Below, piece after piece: positions 1 through 8,211 of a DNA stretch of 40,576 nt. The DNA comes from Maribacter flavus (lineage in GTDB: Bacteria > Bacteroidota > Bacteroidia > Flavobacteriales > Flavobacteriaceae). Position 1 is the first letter of the stretch. The number at the start of each line of letters is the position of its first letter. Below the pieces are notes generated by a model. It saw nothing but the letters and a program-made list of their open reading frames with translations, had not been told where the DNA came from and searched no databases. The translations under genes and the position numbers were made by a program. The stretch covers positions 1 through 40,576 of the forward strand of contig NZ_VUOE01000005.1 in NCBI RefSeq assembly GCF_008386635.1, read 5' to 3'.

Positions 1-86
1 ACCCCTTACCATTCCGAACAGGGAAGTTAAGACCGTTTGCGCCGATGGTACTGCTATACCAAGTGGGAGAGTAGGTAGCCGCCTTC
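1..86 (+). rRNA. rrf: 5S ribosomal RNA, 3' part
   Basis: The window opens inside a 5S rRNA. The conserved CATTCCGAACAGGGAAGTTAA block, the CGCCGATGGTACTGC segment and the GTGGGAGAGTAGG helix near the 3' end are all present. The 5' end lies upstream of the window, so a 16S-23S-5S operon probably precedes it. The exact 3' end is estimated from the last helix and the start of the terminator that follows. Confidence 0.93.
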
Positions 87-90
87 CTCA

Positions 91-125
91 AAGCCCCCTT
101 ACATAACGTAAGGGGGCTTTTTTTA
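91..125 (+). terminator. Rho-independent terminator of the rRNA operon
   Basis: A perfect 12-bp stem (91-102 with 108-119, AAGCCCCCTTAC / GTAAGGGGGCTT) closes a 5-nt loop and runs into a T tract. It sits directly after the 5S rRNA, as expected for the end of an rRNA operon. Confidence 0.92.
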
Positions 126-253
126 TGCCCAAAAATTTATACTATTTCCTAAGGTCATTACAAATTCTTTTACATTCTTGATTGAACAATCCTGTGTCTT
201 GGATATATGTTTTATATTCCCTATTTAGTATCTTTCTTTTAAAATTAATATTC

Positions 254-1591
254 ATGCGAAAATTTCAGTTTTTGTTCGTTGTCGTTCTGGTATTCATGAA
301 TTCCGTTAACGCTCAAAATACCAAGATTGCCCTAGTAGGAGGAACTCTTATAGATGGATTTGGGGGCATACCTATTAAGAACAGCGTAATCCTTATTGAA
401 GGAGAATATATTAAGGAGATTGGCAGTGTTGCCACTTTAGAAATTCCTTCTGACTACACTGTGATATCTACTGAAGGAATGAGTGTATTACCAGGACTTT
501 GGGATATGCATGTACATACCATGATCAATGGTCATGCAGATTACACCTATTGGGATAGAACATACCCGCCATTACTGGAGGATGTAATAATGCCTTCATC
601 AGCAGAACAATTACTATTAGCTGGTGTAACAAGTGCCAGGGATTTAGGTGGACCATTGCAAGAAAGTATTAATGTTAGGGATGCTATCAATAACGGAGAA
701 ATACCAGGTGCCACATTATATGTTTCAGGACCTTTTATCCAGCATGAGCCCTATCCCGGCACTGAAGCATTTCGATGGGGAGTGAATGGAATTGAGGATG
801 GTAGAAAAAAGATTAAAAAATTGGCTGATGCCGGTGTAGATGTCATCAAGCTAATCGATCAAGATAAAATGACGATGGAAGAAGTAAGGGCAATCGTTGA
901 TGAGGCACATAAGCAAGAACTTAAAGTAGTTGCACATGCCCACAGACCGGAAGAAATCAGGAAGGCACTTTTGGCTGGTGCAGATTGCTTTGAACACACT
1001 GGTTTATCCTCGGCCCCGGAATATCCGGATGATATTATGCAAATGATAAGGGAACGTACCGCAGATATGAGCCAAGGTCCTTTATTCTGGTGCCCTACTG
1101 TGGAAGGATTATATAACTATGAATATATTAGGGACAATCAGGAGGAACTTGATAATGACTCTTGGCACCGTGGTTTACCTGACAGTGTAATTATGGATAT
1201 CAGGAACAGTTTTGCACATCCCGATCGACTTCCCTATTTTCAATTGACGCCTTCCAGGAAGCCTACCTTGGAAACAAAGGTCAAGCAACTCTTGGATGCA
1301 GGGGTCGTATTATTAATAGGAACGGATAGTGGCATTCCCATGAAGTTCCATAGTCAATCAACATGGCATGAATTTGATGTTTGGGTAAATGAGTTTGGAA
1401 TCGACCCAATGTATGCCCTTAGGGCAGCTACCTATTGGCCCGCGTTATGGATGGGCGTTGCCGATAAGGTTGGGACCGTAACTCCTGGTAAATACGCTGA
1501 TATCATTGCGGTAAAAGGTGATGTTCTTCGTCATATAAACATTTTGCAGGACGTTGACATCGTATTTAAAAAGGGCAAGCAGTACAAATGA
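254..1591 (+). CDS. Secreted amidohydrolase family protein
   Basis: A 445-residue metal-dependent hydrolase of the imidazolonepropionase/prolidase-like amidohydrolase group, predicted to act outside the cytoplasm. The start at 254 is chosen because it gives a clean signal peptide (MRKFQFLF... cleaved near VNAQ); the frame stays open to a TTG at 182, but that would put extra hydrophobic residues ahead of the signal peptide. Expected metal ligands are visible: DMHVH (His86, His88), a lysine in VIKLI (Lys199) that is carbamylated in many relatives, HAH (His228-230), EHTG (His248) and GTDSG (Asp358). A C-terminal VGTVTPGKYADII segment completes the composite beta-sandwich. The substrate cannot be read; dipeptides and cyclic amides are typical for relatives. 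It overlaps the next gene by 4 bp (ATGA), so the two are probably translationally coupled. Confidence 0.85.
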   Translation: MRKFQFLFVVVLVFMNSVNAQNTKIALVGGTLIDGFGGIPIKNSVILIEGEYIKEIGSVATLEIPSDYTVISTEGMSVLPGLWDMHVHTMINGHADYTYWDRTYPPLLEDVIMPSSAEQLLLAGVTSARDLGGPLQESINVRDAINNGEIPGATLYVSGPFIQHEPYPGTEAFRWGVNGIEDGRKKIKKLADAGVDVIKLIDQDKMTMEEVRAIVDEAHKQELKVVAHAHRPEEIRKALLAGADCFEHTGLSSAPEYPDDIMQMIRERTADMSQGPLFWCPTVEGLYNYEYIRDNQEELDNDSWHRGLPDSVIMDIRNSFAHPDRLPYFQLTPSRKPTLETKVKQLLDAGVVLLIGTDSGIPMKFHSQSTWHEFDVWVNEFGIDPMYALRAATYWPALWMGVADKVGTVTPGKYADIIAVKGDVLRHINILQDVDIVFKKGKQYK

Positions 1592-2235
1592 ATTTGAATC
1601 AACTCTTCAAAATAGGAAATCAAGATACAGAAGAGCGTTTAAACTCCTTTTCACACTTTTGTGGTGTTATTGCCTCTTGTATAGGTCTTATTTTTTTATG
1701 GAAGGATAACAACCATAGGTCGGTCTATTCGGAATTTAGTATTGGGGTGTATGGTATAAGTTTAATAGTACTATTTGCATCTTCGACATCCTATCATTTT
1801 GTTGACAATCCTAATTGGAAAAAACGCCTTCGAATTCTTGACCACATAAATATCTATTATTTGATTGCCGGTACATATACCCCAGTAGCCTTGATAACTT
1901 TGGTGAATGGAAACGGTTGGACCTTATTTTACATTGTATGGGCAATTGCAGCATTGGGAACAGCATTAAAAATTTTTTATACGGGGCGATTTGAATTTAT
2001 TTCTCTGTTACTATATCTGGTTATGGGATGGTTGATTGTCTTCGACCTTAAAAATCTCCTCGCAAATTCTACTTCCCTTGGTCTAACTCTTTTGTTTCTT
2101 GGAGGCATGTTTTATAGTGCTGGAATTATGTTTTACGCAATTCAAAGAATTCCCTACAATCATTTTATTTGGCATTTGTTCGTTTTGGCCGGTGCCTTTT
2201 GTCATTGGTTCTTTTTATATACCGATGTAATCTAA
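1588..2235 (+). CDS. Hemolysin III / PAQR family membrane protein
   Basis: A 215-residue, seven-helix inner-membrane protein of the hemolysin III (YqfA/TrhA) family, related to eukaryotic PAQR receptors. Family signatures are present in order: ERLNSFSHF near the N terminus, STSYH (His70), DHINIYYLIAGTYTP (Asp85 onward) and a C-terminal H-x3-WH...GAFCHW block (His192, His196, His206). In PAQR structures the equivalent histidines and aspartate bind zinc and resemble a ceramidase-like hydrolase site. In Escherichia coli the homologue affects membrane lipid homeostasis; the hemolysin name is historical. Its start codon overlaps the stop of the amidohydrolase gene. Confidence 0.9.
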   Translation: MNLNQLFKIGNQDTEERLNSFSHFCGVIASCIGLIFLWKDNNHRSVYSEFSIGVYGISLIVLFASSTSYHFVDNPNWKKRLRILDHINIYYLIAGTYTPVALITLVNGNGWTLFYIVWAIAALGTALKIFYTGRFEFISLLLYLVMGWLIVFDLKNLLANSTSLGLTLLFLGGMFYSAGIMFYAIQRIPYNHFIWHLFVLAGAFCHWFFLYTDVI

Positions 2236-2266
2236 TTTTTAAATAATTGTCTAATTTGAAGATTCG

Positions 2267-4507
2267 ATGATTATTCGAAACTATTTTATACTTCTCCTTA
2301 TTCTTTTTGTCTCATGTAAGAAGGATTATCATGAAACGGATGTCGACTTGACAGCCTATATTTTACAGGATGGATTTAAATTAAAACCCATTGCCTCAGA
2401 ACCTTTGCTCATAGCCCCCGTAGCTATGGATTTTGACAATCGAGGAAGAATTTGGGTCGCCGAAATGAACGGTTATATGAATACTATGGAGGGCAAAGGG
2501 GAGGAGTTGCCACTGGGAACGATTAAAATTTTGGAGGATAGGGATGGTGATGGCGTTATGGACCACGCCAAAAAGTTTTTGGATAGTTTGAGATTGCCCA
2601 GGGCCATCGCCCATGTATACGGAGGCTTGTTATATGCGGAACCCCCCAATCTTTGGTACGTTGAAATACAGAATGACAGACCGTTTAATCGCATATTGGT
2701 CGATTCTATGTATGCTCCGGACGGTAATCCGGAACATCAGCCCAATGGACTTATGATGAATGTGGATAATTGGATATATAATGCCAAATCGCACTTTAGA
2801 TACCGCCAAGTAAATGGGCAATGGATAAAGGAACCAACTACTTTTAGAGGGCAATGGGGAATTACCCATGACAACTTTGGGCGTTTATACTACAATGATA
2901 ATTCCAGACAATTATTGGGGGATTATGTTTTGCCAAATAGAACTACCCGTAACAAGTTCTTGAAACCAGCCCATAGCGTACATAAATTGCTAACGGAAGA
3001 CCAGCGAGTGTACCCGTTACACGCCAGTTTGGTCAATAGGGGATATGCCGAAGGTATTTTGGATAAGGACAGTTTGTTGGTAGATGTAACCGCAGCTTGT
3101 GGACCGCTGGTATACAGGGGAGGAATGTTTCCATTGGAATATGACCAGAACGTTTTTGTCTGCGTGCCCGAGGCAAACCTGGTCAAGCGTAATATTTTGG
3201 AATTTCATGGCGACAGTACCAGTGCCTATCAGGCTTGGCAAGGAAAGGAGTTTTTAGCGTCGACCGATGAAGGCTTTAGACCCGTAAGCCTATCCAATGG
3301 TCCGGATGGGGCATTGTATATTGTGGATATGCACAGGGGCGTAATTGGTCACCATGCGTATTTGAGTCCATACTTCAAAAAGAAGGCCAAGGAAAAGTCC
3401 CTGGATACCATTATCAACAGAGGTAGGATCCTAAAAGTAGAAAGTGAAAATATTTCAATTGCAACCCCAGTAAACCTCGAGACAGCTACAGATGAGCATC
3501 TTTTAGAATGGCTAGATCATCCAAACGGTTGGGTCAGGAATCGTGCCCAGCAACTTTTAATAGACCGAAACAAGAAAGGATTAGTGAACTCTTTAGTCAA
3601 TTTGGTGAAAGAAAAGGAACCCAGTATTTCGCAAATTCATGCCTTATATACGTTGGAAGGAATGGATACCTTGGATTTTGATCTTTTACTTCATGTTGCT
3701 AAAAATGGCGAAGAACAACTGGCTGTCCATGCTATTGTTTTGCTCGAATCTTTCGTAAATAGCACTAATACTGCCGATTTCCTTGAATTGGGGAATGGGA
3801 TAATCAAGGAAAAAAGTCTATTTAAAGATATGTATTTGGCCAGTTCATTGGGTATTTGGGCGCATGGATCCAAAGAAATGCTAGCACCTTTGCTTGTGGA
3901 GTATAGTATTTTATATAAGGGAAATCCTATTATATCCGAAGCTTTGGTAAGCGGTGCCGAGGCCATACTGGAAGATTATAAGGTGATTTTGGACCAAATT
4001 GACTTTGATAGGTCATCGATTTTGTACCAAATGCTATTGGAAAGCATACAAAATAAAGCCGATGCTATTCTAAATCCAATTTACGTAAGTAAGGGATTGA
4101 AAGAAGATCCTAGAACCAAGGGTGCAAAAATCTTTAGGCAGATTTGCGCTGCATGTCATGGCATCAACGGAGAGGGAAATGAGGGGCTTGCTCCGCCATT
4201 GGTACATTCAGAGTATGTTTCCAAGCCTATTGAGCGCTTGGCTTTGATAATTTTAAATGGATTAAAGGGACCCATCCATGTAAATGGAAATCGGTATGAA
4301 ATGAATCAGGCTATGCCAGGGTTAAAGAATAACGAAACGTTATCGGATAAGGACATAGCAGATGTAATTACCTATGTGAGCAATGCATTTGCGGATAACC
4401 CTCAGTGGATTTCGGAAGAAAGCGTAGGTGAATTAAGGAAAATAGAATCCCAGGATGGGAATGAATTTACCGAGGCTGAACTGTTGGAACTCGATTTTGA
4501 AAATTAA
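2267..4507 (+). CDS. PVC-type heme-binding CxxCH lipoprotein with beta-propeller dehydrogenase domain
   Basis: A 746-residue exported lipoprotein (lipobox FVSC, Cys17). Residues about 30-390 form the membrane-bound dehydrogenase-type beta-propeller found in Planctomycetes/Verrucomicrobia and marine Bacteroidota, with blade-like FDNRGRIWVAEM and GPDGALYIVDMHRG motifs and a calcium-loop-like DRDGDGVMD at 91-99. Residues about 400-590 look helical, HEAT-like. The C-terminal cytochrome c domain carries CAACH (627-631), with a possible axial Met in NQAMPG. Related propellers oxidise sugars with PQQ, so periplasmic sugar oxidation with electron transfer to the heme is a reasonable guess; no substrate is shown. 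It follows the hemolysin III gene by 31 bp and converges on a ThuA-like gene only 4 bp away. A larger paralogue lies at the other end of the window. Confidence 0.88.
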   Translation: MIIRNYFILLLILFVSCKKDYHETDVDLTAYILQDGFKLKPIASEPLLIAPVAMDFDNRGRIWVAEMNGYMNTMEGKGEELPLGTIKILEDRDGDGVMDHAKKFLDSLRLPRAIAHVYGGLLYAEPPNLWYVEIQNDRPFNRILVDSMYAPDGNPEHQPNGLMMNVDNWIYNAKSHFRYRQVNGQWIKEPTTFRGQWGITHDNFGRLYYNDNSRQLLGDYVLPNRTTRNKFLKPAHSVHKLLTEDQRVYPLHASLVNRGYAEGILDKDSLLVDVTAACGPLVYRGGMFPLEYDQNVFVCVPEANLVKRNILEFHGDSTSAYQAWQGKEFLASTDEGFRPVSLSNGPDGALYIVDMHRGVIGHHAYLSPYFKKKAKEKSLDTIINRGRILKVESENISIATPVNLETATDEHLLEWLDHPNGWVRNRAQQLLIDRNKKGLVNSLVNLVKEKEPSISQIHALYTLEGMDTLDFDLLLHVAKNGEEQLAVHAIVLLESFVNSTNTADFLELGNGIIKEKSLFKDMYLASSLGIWAHGSKEMLAPLLVEYSILYKGNPIISEALVSGAEAILEDYKVILDQIDFDRSSILYQMLLESIQNKADAILNPIYVSKGLKEDPRTKGAKIFRQICAACHGINGEGNEGLAPPLVHSEYVSKPIERLALIILNGLKGPIHVNGNRYEMNQAMPGLKNNETLSDKDIADVITYVSNAFADNPQWISEESVGELRKIESQDGNEFTEAELLELDFEN

Positions 4508-4511
4508 GTGA

Positions 4512-5420
4512 CTAGGACTTCATTGGACTATCGTCACATTCTAAATCTCCCGTTGCATATAACAATCCATTGAGCAGAAATGAAAGTATGCTAGGGTTTT
4601 CATAGCTCTGTGGATTATGTGAAGGGGCGGAGTAAAAGACCCTACCTTTTCCAAACTTTTTTATCCAAGCCAAATAACTTATGTTTTTGGAAACTTCTTT
4701 ATTTTTTCCTTCTATTTTTTCCGTCTCCATATATAGCAAAGGCTTAAAATCAAACTCAAAATAGGCGTTGTCAAAAAAATAAGGTTCGTCCACATGTGCA
4801 AAGCCTTCCCCATCAAAGGCTCTAAGAATAGGATGGTCTTTATCCGCCAGTTTGACTTGGATCAACTGCTGTTTGGGATGATAATCAAAACTTCCACCCA
4901 CCAATTCACTGAATTTTTTGGATTTGTTCAGCATGGTAATGCCACCGTGAAGTACCACCAAACCGTTACCTTCCCGGATGTATTGCAAAAGATTGGTTTC
5001 ATATTGCTCGGCTTTTGACCAAGCCGCATTAGCATTCAATTCTTTCTTAAAAACGTCGTAGAAGAGATTTCTAAAATCTCTTTCGGAACAATTGTTATTC
5101 AATACGATCGCATCAAATTGCTGGATATTTTCCTTGTTGAACATGGCAACATCCTTGGAAGTTGTGATATCAAAATTTTCACTTTTTTCCGCTATACCTT
5201 TGATTACGGCCTCGGTGTGTGGAACCGTCCAATGGTCAAACCCGGTGAATAGGCTAAAAATCAACACCTTTTTCCTTTCTTTCAATTTTGGATAATCATT
5301 CGGTAATTTGGATACGATGGAATTTGTCCATTCCTGGGTTAAATCGAAAGCTTCCAGATCTTGTGAAGAAACCTCAAGACACAGAAATAGCAAAATAAGG
5401 GAATAGACTAAAGTTCTCAT
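4512..5420 (-). CDS. ThuA-like domain protein, secreted (copy 1)
   Basis: A 302-residue protein with an N-terminal signal peptide (cleavage near EVSSQD) and a ThuA domain, the class I glutamine amidotransferase-like fold named after trehalose utilisation A. Visible family motifs are KKVLIFSLFTGFDHW, an HTEAVIKGI helix, FDAIVLNNNC, GLVVLHGG, HPILRAF, HVDEPYFF and GRVFYSAPSHNP. ThuA relatives are genetically linked to sugar oxidation and 3-keto-glycoside metabolism; no catalytic role is proven from this sequence. It converges with the PVC-type heme gene (4-bp gap). Its leader contains the 64-bp element shared with the second ThuA gene at 36453, while the two proteins themselves are only distantly similar. 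Confidence 0.87.
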   Translation of the reverse strand: MRTLVYSLILLFLCLEVSSQDLEAFDLTQEWTNSIVSKLPNDYPKLKERKKVLIFSLFTGFDHWTVPHTEAVIKGIAEKSENFDITTSKDVAMFNKENIQQFDAIVLNNNCSERDFRNLFYDVFKKELNANAAWSKAEQYETNLLQYIREGNGLVVLHGGITMLNKSKKFSELVGGSFDYHPKQQLIQVKLADKDHPILRAFDGEGFAHVDEPYFFDNAYFEFDFKPLLYMETEKIEGKNKEVSKNISYLAWIKKFGKGRVFYSAPSHNPQSYENPSILSFLLNGLLYATGDLECDDSPMKS

Positions 5421-5450
5421 ACGTTTAAAACTAGGTTAATAACTTGATTC

Positions 5451-5514
5451 TTAAACATTTCCTATTGTAGAGGCATTTAACTTACCATATCAAATCCCTC
5501 TATGAGGGTTTCAT
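5451..5514 (-). promoter_or_regulatory. Conserved 64-bp ThuA leader element, copy 1
   Basis: This stretch matches 37473-37536 at 60 of 64 positions without indels. Both copies end exactly 30 nt before the start codon of a ThuA-like gene. Read on the minus strand it holds a palindrome CCCTC-ATA-GAGGG (5496-5508), then TTTG-N21-TACA, then GGTA-AGTTAAA-TGCC, which can fold as an RNA hairpin through a G-U pair. It could be an operator plus promoter or a structured RNA leader; the sequence alone does not decide. It also lies in the divergent gap ahead of the SDR/uxuA operon. Confidence 0.7.
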
Positions 5515-5540
5515 TTATTTATTTGAAATGTATTGGAATA

Positions 5541-5548
5541 TACGTTTG
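5541..5548 (+). promoter_or_regulatory. Possible Bacteroidota -7 box for the SDR/uxuA operon
   Basis: TACGTTTG matches the Bacteroidota -7 consensus TAnnTTTG exactly. The nearest TTG upstream (5523-5525) leaves a 15-nt spacer, shorter than the usual 17-23, so the assignment is weak. If used, it implies a 5' UTR of about 140 nt before the ATG at 5693. A CCGGA / TCCGG inverted repeat between 5646 and 5666 would lie inside that leader. Confidence 0.3.
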
Positions 5549-5692
5549 TTTTTCACGAATGTAAGTAATTAAAATTTCTTTATTGAGGCCGCATGATGGG
5601 ATATGAATTTCGAATATCTTATTTTTAGCGCGAAAAACGTTCGTCCCCGGATTACTGGATTCCGGTGTGTCGTTAAAACTTAATTTACTTAA

Positions 5693-6511
5693 ATGACCGA
5701 TTTATTTTCCCTAAAAAATAAGATTGTTGCACTTTCTGGAGGAACGGGAACCTTGGGCGGATCTATCGCCAAATACTTGATCGAGCAAGAGGCTCGGGTA
5801 ATTTTACTGGGAAGGTCAACAAAAAAATTAAGGGATAAAAAAAATGAACTCGATAGCATTTCCCCGGATCGCACATTTACTTTTGAAGTGGATGTTTTAA
5901 ATGAGGAAGCACTTAACGAAGTTCGGGAGGAGATTGCCCAAAAGTTCGAAAAGTTAGATGGTCTGATCAATCTAGCAGGGGGGAATATACCTGGGGCAAC
6001 TTTAAGTGCCAATCAAAGCATTTTTGATATAGCGATTTCGGATACACAAAAGGTCTTGGATATCAATCTTTTCGGGACGGTCATCCCAACGATCATATTG
6101 AGCGGGCTTATGGCGAGACAGGGACATGGTTCCATTATAAATATTTCCTCTATGGCCTCAAAACAGGCTATTTCAAGGGTTTTGGGCTATTCCATGGCCA
6201 AAGCGGGCGTAGATACCTTCACCCAATGGATGGCAAACGAAATGGCTTCCAAATTTACAAACAGGATTCGCGTAAACGCCATCGCTCCTGGGTTTTTTAT
6301 CGGAAATCAAAATAGAAGCCTTTTGACAAACGAAGATGGCTCCTACACGGAGCGCGGAAACAAAATAATCAACAATACGCCCATGGCCCGTTTTGGGGAT
6401 GCTTCGGAATTAAATGGAATGGTCCATTATTTATTGAGCGAGGCTTCCAGTTTTGTAACGGGTGTGTGTTATGATGTGGATGGTGGTTTTAATTCTTTTT
6501 CAGGAGTTTAA
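5693..6511 (+). CDS. uxuB: SDR-family D-mannonate oxidoreductase (fructuronate reductase)
   Basis: A 272-residue cytoplasmic short-chain dehydrogenase/reductase. The Rossmann glycine motif GGTGTLGG begins at residue 16, NLAGG lies at 93-97, and the catalytic Ser152/153, Tyr166 and Lys170 (YSMAK) are all present. The C terminus ends in a DGGFNSFSGV segment typical of the mannonate/fructuronate SDR subgroup (the Bacillus UxuB type, unrelated to the E. coli UxuB fold). It would interconvert D-fructuronate and D-mannonate in hexuronate breakdown. The assignment rests on the subgroup resemblance and on uxuA directly downstream, sharing one base (TAATG). A reductase for 4-deoxy-L-erythro-5-hexoseulose uronate in alginate degradation is the main alternative, less likely given uxuA. 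Confidence 0.85.
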   Translation: MTDLFSLKNKIVALSGGTGTLGGSIAKYLIEQEARVILLGRSTKKLRDKKNELDSISPDRTFTFEVDVLNEEALNEVREEIAQKFEKLDGLINLAGGNIPGATLSANQSIFDIAISDTQKVLDINLFGTVIPTIILSGLMARQGHGSIINISSMASKQAISRVLGYSMAKAGVDTFTQWMANEMASKFTNRIRVNAIAPGFFIGNQNRSLLTNEDGSYTERGNKIINNTPMARFGDASELNGMVHYLLSEASSFVTGVCYDVDGGFNSFSGV

Positions 6512-7701
6512 TGGAATATTTAAAAAAGACATTTAGGTGGTTTGGACCCTCTTTTGGGGTTCGATTAAGCGATATTAGGCAAATTGGAGTGGAAGGTATT
6601 GTGGCCGCTTGTCAGGAAGTACCTTTGGGAGAGGTTTGGCCCAATGAAACCGTAGCATCCCTGAAATCTGAAATTGAAAGTGCGGGATTGGATTGGTCCG
6701 TAGTGGAAAGTGTGAACATCCATACTTCCATTAAATATGGTCTTCCGGATAGGGACCGATATATTTCCAATTACATTGAAACGCTTAAGAATTTGGCAAA
6801 GAACGATATAAAAGTTGTTTGCTATAATTTTATGCAACTGATCGATTGGACACGTACCAACTTGGATTACAAATTGCCCAATGGGGCATCGGCATTGCAA
6901 TACGATCCACTGGCCGCAGCAGCTTTCGATTTATACATCCTTAAACGCTCAAATGCGGAAAAGGACTACAACGAAGTTTTTTTAAAGGAGGTAGCCTCTT
7001 TTTTCAAAAATTTATCGACCGAGGAGATTTCCAAACTCGAAAAGTCTATTTTCGCCGGAATGCCGGGTTCAAGGAAGCTTATCGATTTGAACGAGTTCAA
7101 AAAGAACCATGAAATCGTTTTGGGAATCAGTAAACAACAACTTCAGGATAATTTGGCCTATTTTCTGAAAGCTGTGATTCCCGAGGCAGAAAAATTGGGT
7201 GTTAAAATGGCCATCCATCCAGACGACCCACCATTTTCGGTATTTGGGGTACCAAGGATAGTTTCCAATTACGAGGAACTCAAGTTTTTGTTGGATGCCT
7301 GTCCTTCGCCCAGTAATGGATTAACATTTTGTTCCGGTTCCTTGGGGGCCTCTTCCAATAATGATTTGGTGAAGATCATCAAGGATTTTGGGGATAAGAT
7401 TCACTTTATCCATTTGAGAAACGTTCAAAGAAACGAGAATGGAAGCTTTTATGAGGCCGAACACCTAAACGGTTCCGTTCCTATGCAAAAGGTCATGAAA
7501 GCTATTGTTGAAGAGCAGTTTAAAAGAAATGAAAAGGGTGGTATAGTTAATATTCCCATGCGACCCGATCACGGCCATGTGCTTTTGGACGATATCCAGA
7601 GACAGGACGAGTTCTATTCCGGATATTCCTTAATAGGAAGGGCTATGGGACTTGCCCAATTATCAGGACTTGAAATGGGTATTCGGGAAAGCCTTCTTTA
7701 A
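6511..7701 (+). CDS. uxuA: Mannonate dehydratase
   Basis: A 396-residue TIM-barrel enzyme that dehydrates D-mannonate to 2-keto-3-deoxy-D-gluconate in glucuronate catabolism. The length and order of motifs match the UxuA family: VCYNFMQLIDWTRT near 103-116, AIHPDDPP with His236, TFCSGSLGA with Cys274, IHFIHLRN with His301 and MRPDHGH with Asp353. These His/Cys/His/Asp positions correspond to the divalent metal site known from the Streptococcus suis enzyme. The start codon overlaps the stop of the SDR gene by one base, so the pair should be translated together. KDG kinase, KDPG aldolase and uronate isomerase are not in this window. Confidence 0.96.
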   Translation: MEYLKKTFRWFGPSFGVRLSDIRQIGVEGIVAACQEVPLGEVWPNETVASLKSEIESAGLDWSVVESVNIHTSIKYGLPDRDRYISNYIETLKNLAKNDIKVVCYNFMQLIDWTRTNLDYKLPNGASALQYDPLAAAAFDLYILKRSNAEKDYNEVFLKEVASFFKNLSTEEISKLEKSIFAGMPGSRKLIDLNEFKKNHEIVLGISKQQLQDNLAYFLKAVIPEAEKLGVKMAIHPDDPPFSVFGVPRIVSNYEELKFLLDACPSPSNGLTFCSGSLGASSNNDLVKIIKDFGDKIHFIHLRNVQRNENGSFYEAEHLNGSVPMQKVMKAIVEEQFKRNEKGGIVNIPMRPDHGHVLLDDIQRQDEFYSGYSLIGRAMGLAQLSGLEMGIRESLL

Positions 7702-7785
7702 CAAAGGGGTTTGTTTGGGCTAGGGAAACACGGAATTCCATTTTTTAAATCATTGCATTGCAAAATACAACCCTATATAAGGAAT

Positions 7786-8211
7786 TCAAGATTTTAAAAT
7801 ATCCCTGAAATCTTCAAAAAAGGCCTCGACAAGGCCCATGTTTTCATTGAAAAATAACATGGTCTCCAACCAGGTATTTTTGTTGTGGATAGATACTCCG
7901 TTACGTTCAACATAAATTCTGGAAATCTCTTTTTGGTTTTCCAGCAAGTGGTATTCTTCGAATATTGCATTGTGCCAGTAGTCCTCCAAAAGAACGGATT
8001 TCAAGGATAGGAGTTTTTCCCATAGCAATATACGTTGTTCAAGGCCTCCCTCCACATCAATGGATACCAAGGCTTTTTTGGAGTCAAAAGTGAATTTAAA
8101 TGTCAGCCCCTTTATTTTGGTTTTATAGAGTATCCATTTTTTGGGATATGATTTACCAAAGGAAATCCAGAATTCCTCCCTGAGTCTTCGTGATTTCTCT
8201 TTGCTGAACAT
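7786..8211 (-). CDS. DUF4268 domain-containing protein
   Basis: A 141-residue soluble protein resembling DUF4268 proteins common in Flavobacteriia: an N-terminal REEFWISFGKSYPKKW segment, a central SIDVEGGLEQRILLWEKL region and an aromatic-rich C terminus (WLETMLFFNENMGLVEAFF). Its function is unknown. The ATG shares one base with the stop of the ZIP transporter gene (TAATG at 8209-8213), so it is the second gene of a two-gene unit. Confidence 0.75.
   Translation of the reverse strand: MFSKEKSRRLREEFWISFGKSYPKKWILYKTKIKGLTFKFTFDSKKALVSIDVEGGLEQRILLWEKLLSLKSVLLEDYWHNAIFEEYHLLENQKEISRIYVERNGVSIHNKNTWLETMLFFNENMGLVEAFFEDFRDILKS

Noticed and set aside
182..253. N-terminal extension of the amidohydrolase from a TTG at 182
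   Set aside because: It would place extra hydrophobic residues before an otherwise normal signal peptide; ATG at 254 is preferred.
5451..5514. Leader peptide starting ATGAAACCCTCAT in the 64-bp element
   Set aside because: One copy stops after 4 codons (MKPS) and the other after 10, so no peptide is conserved.
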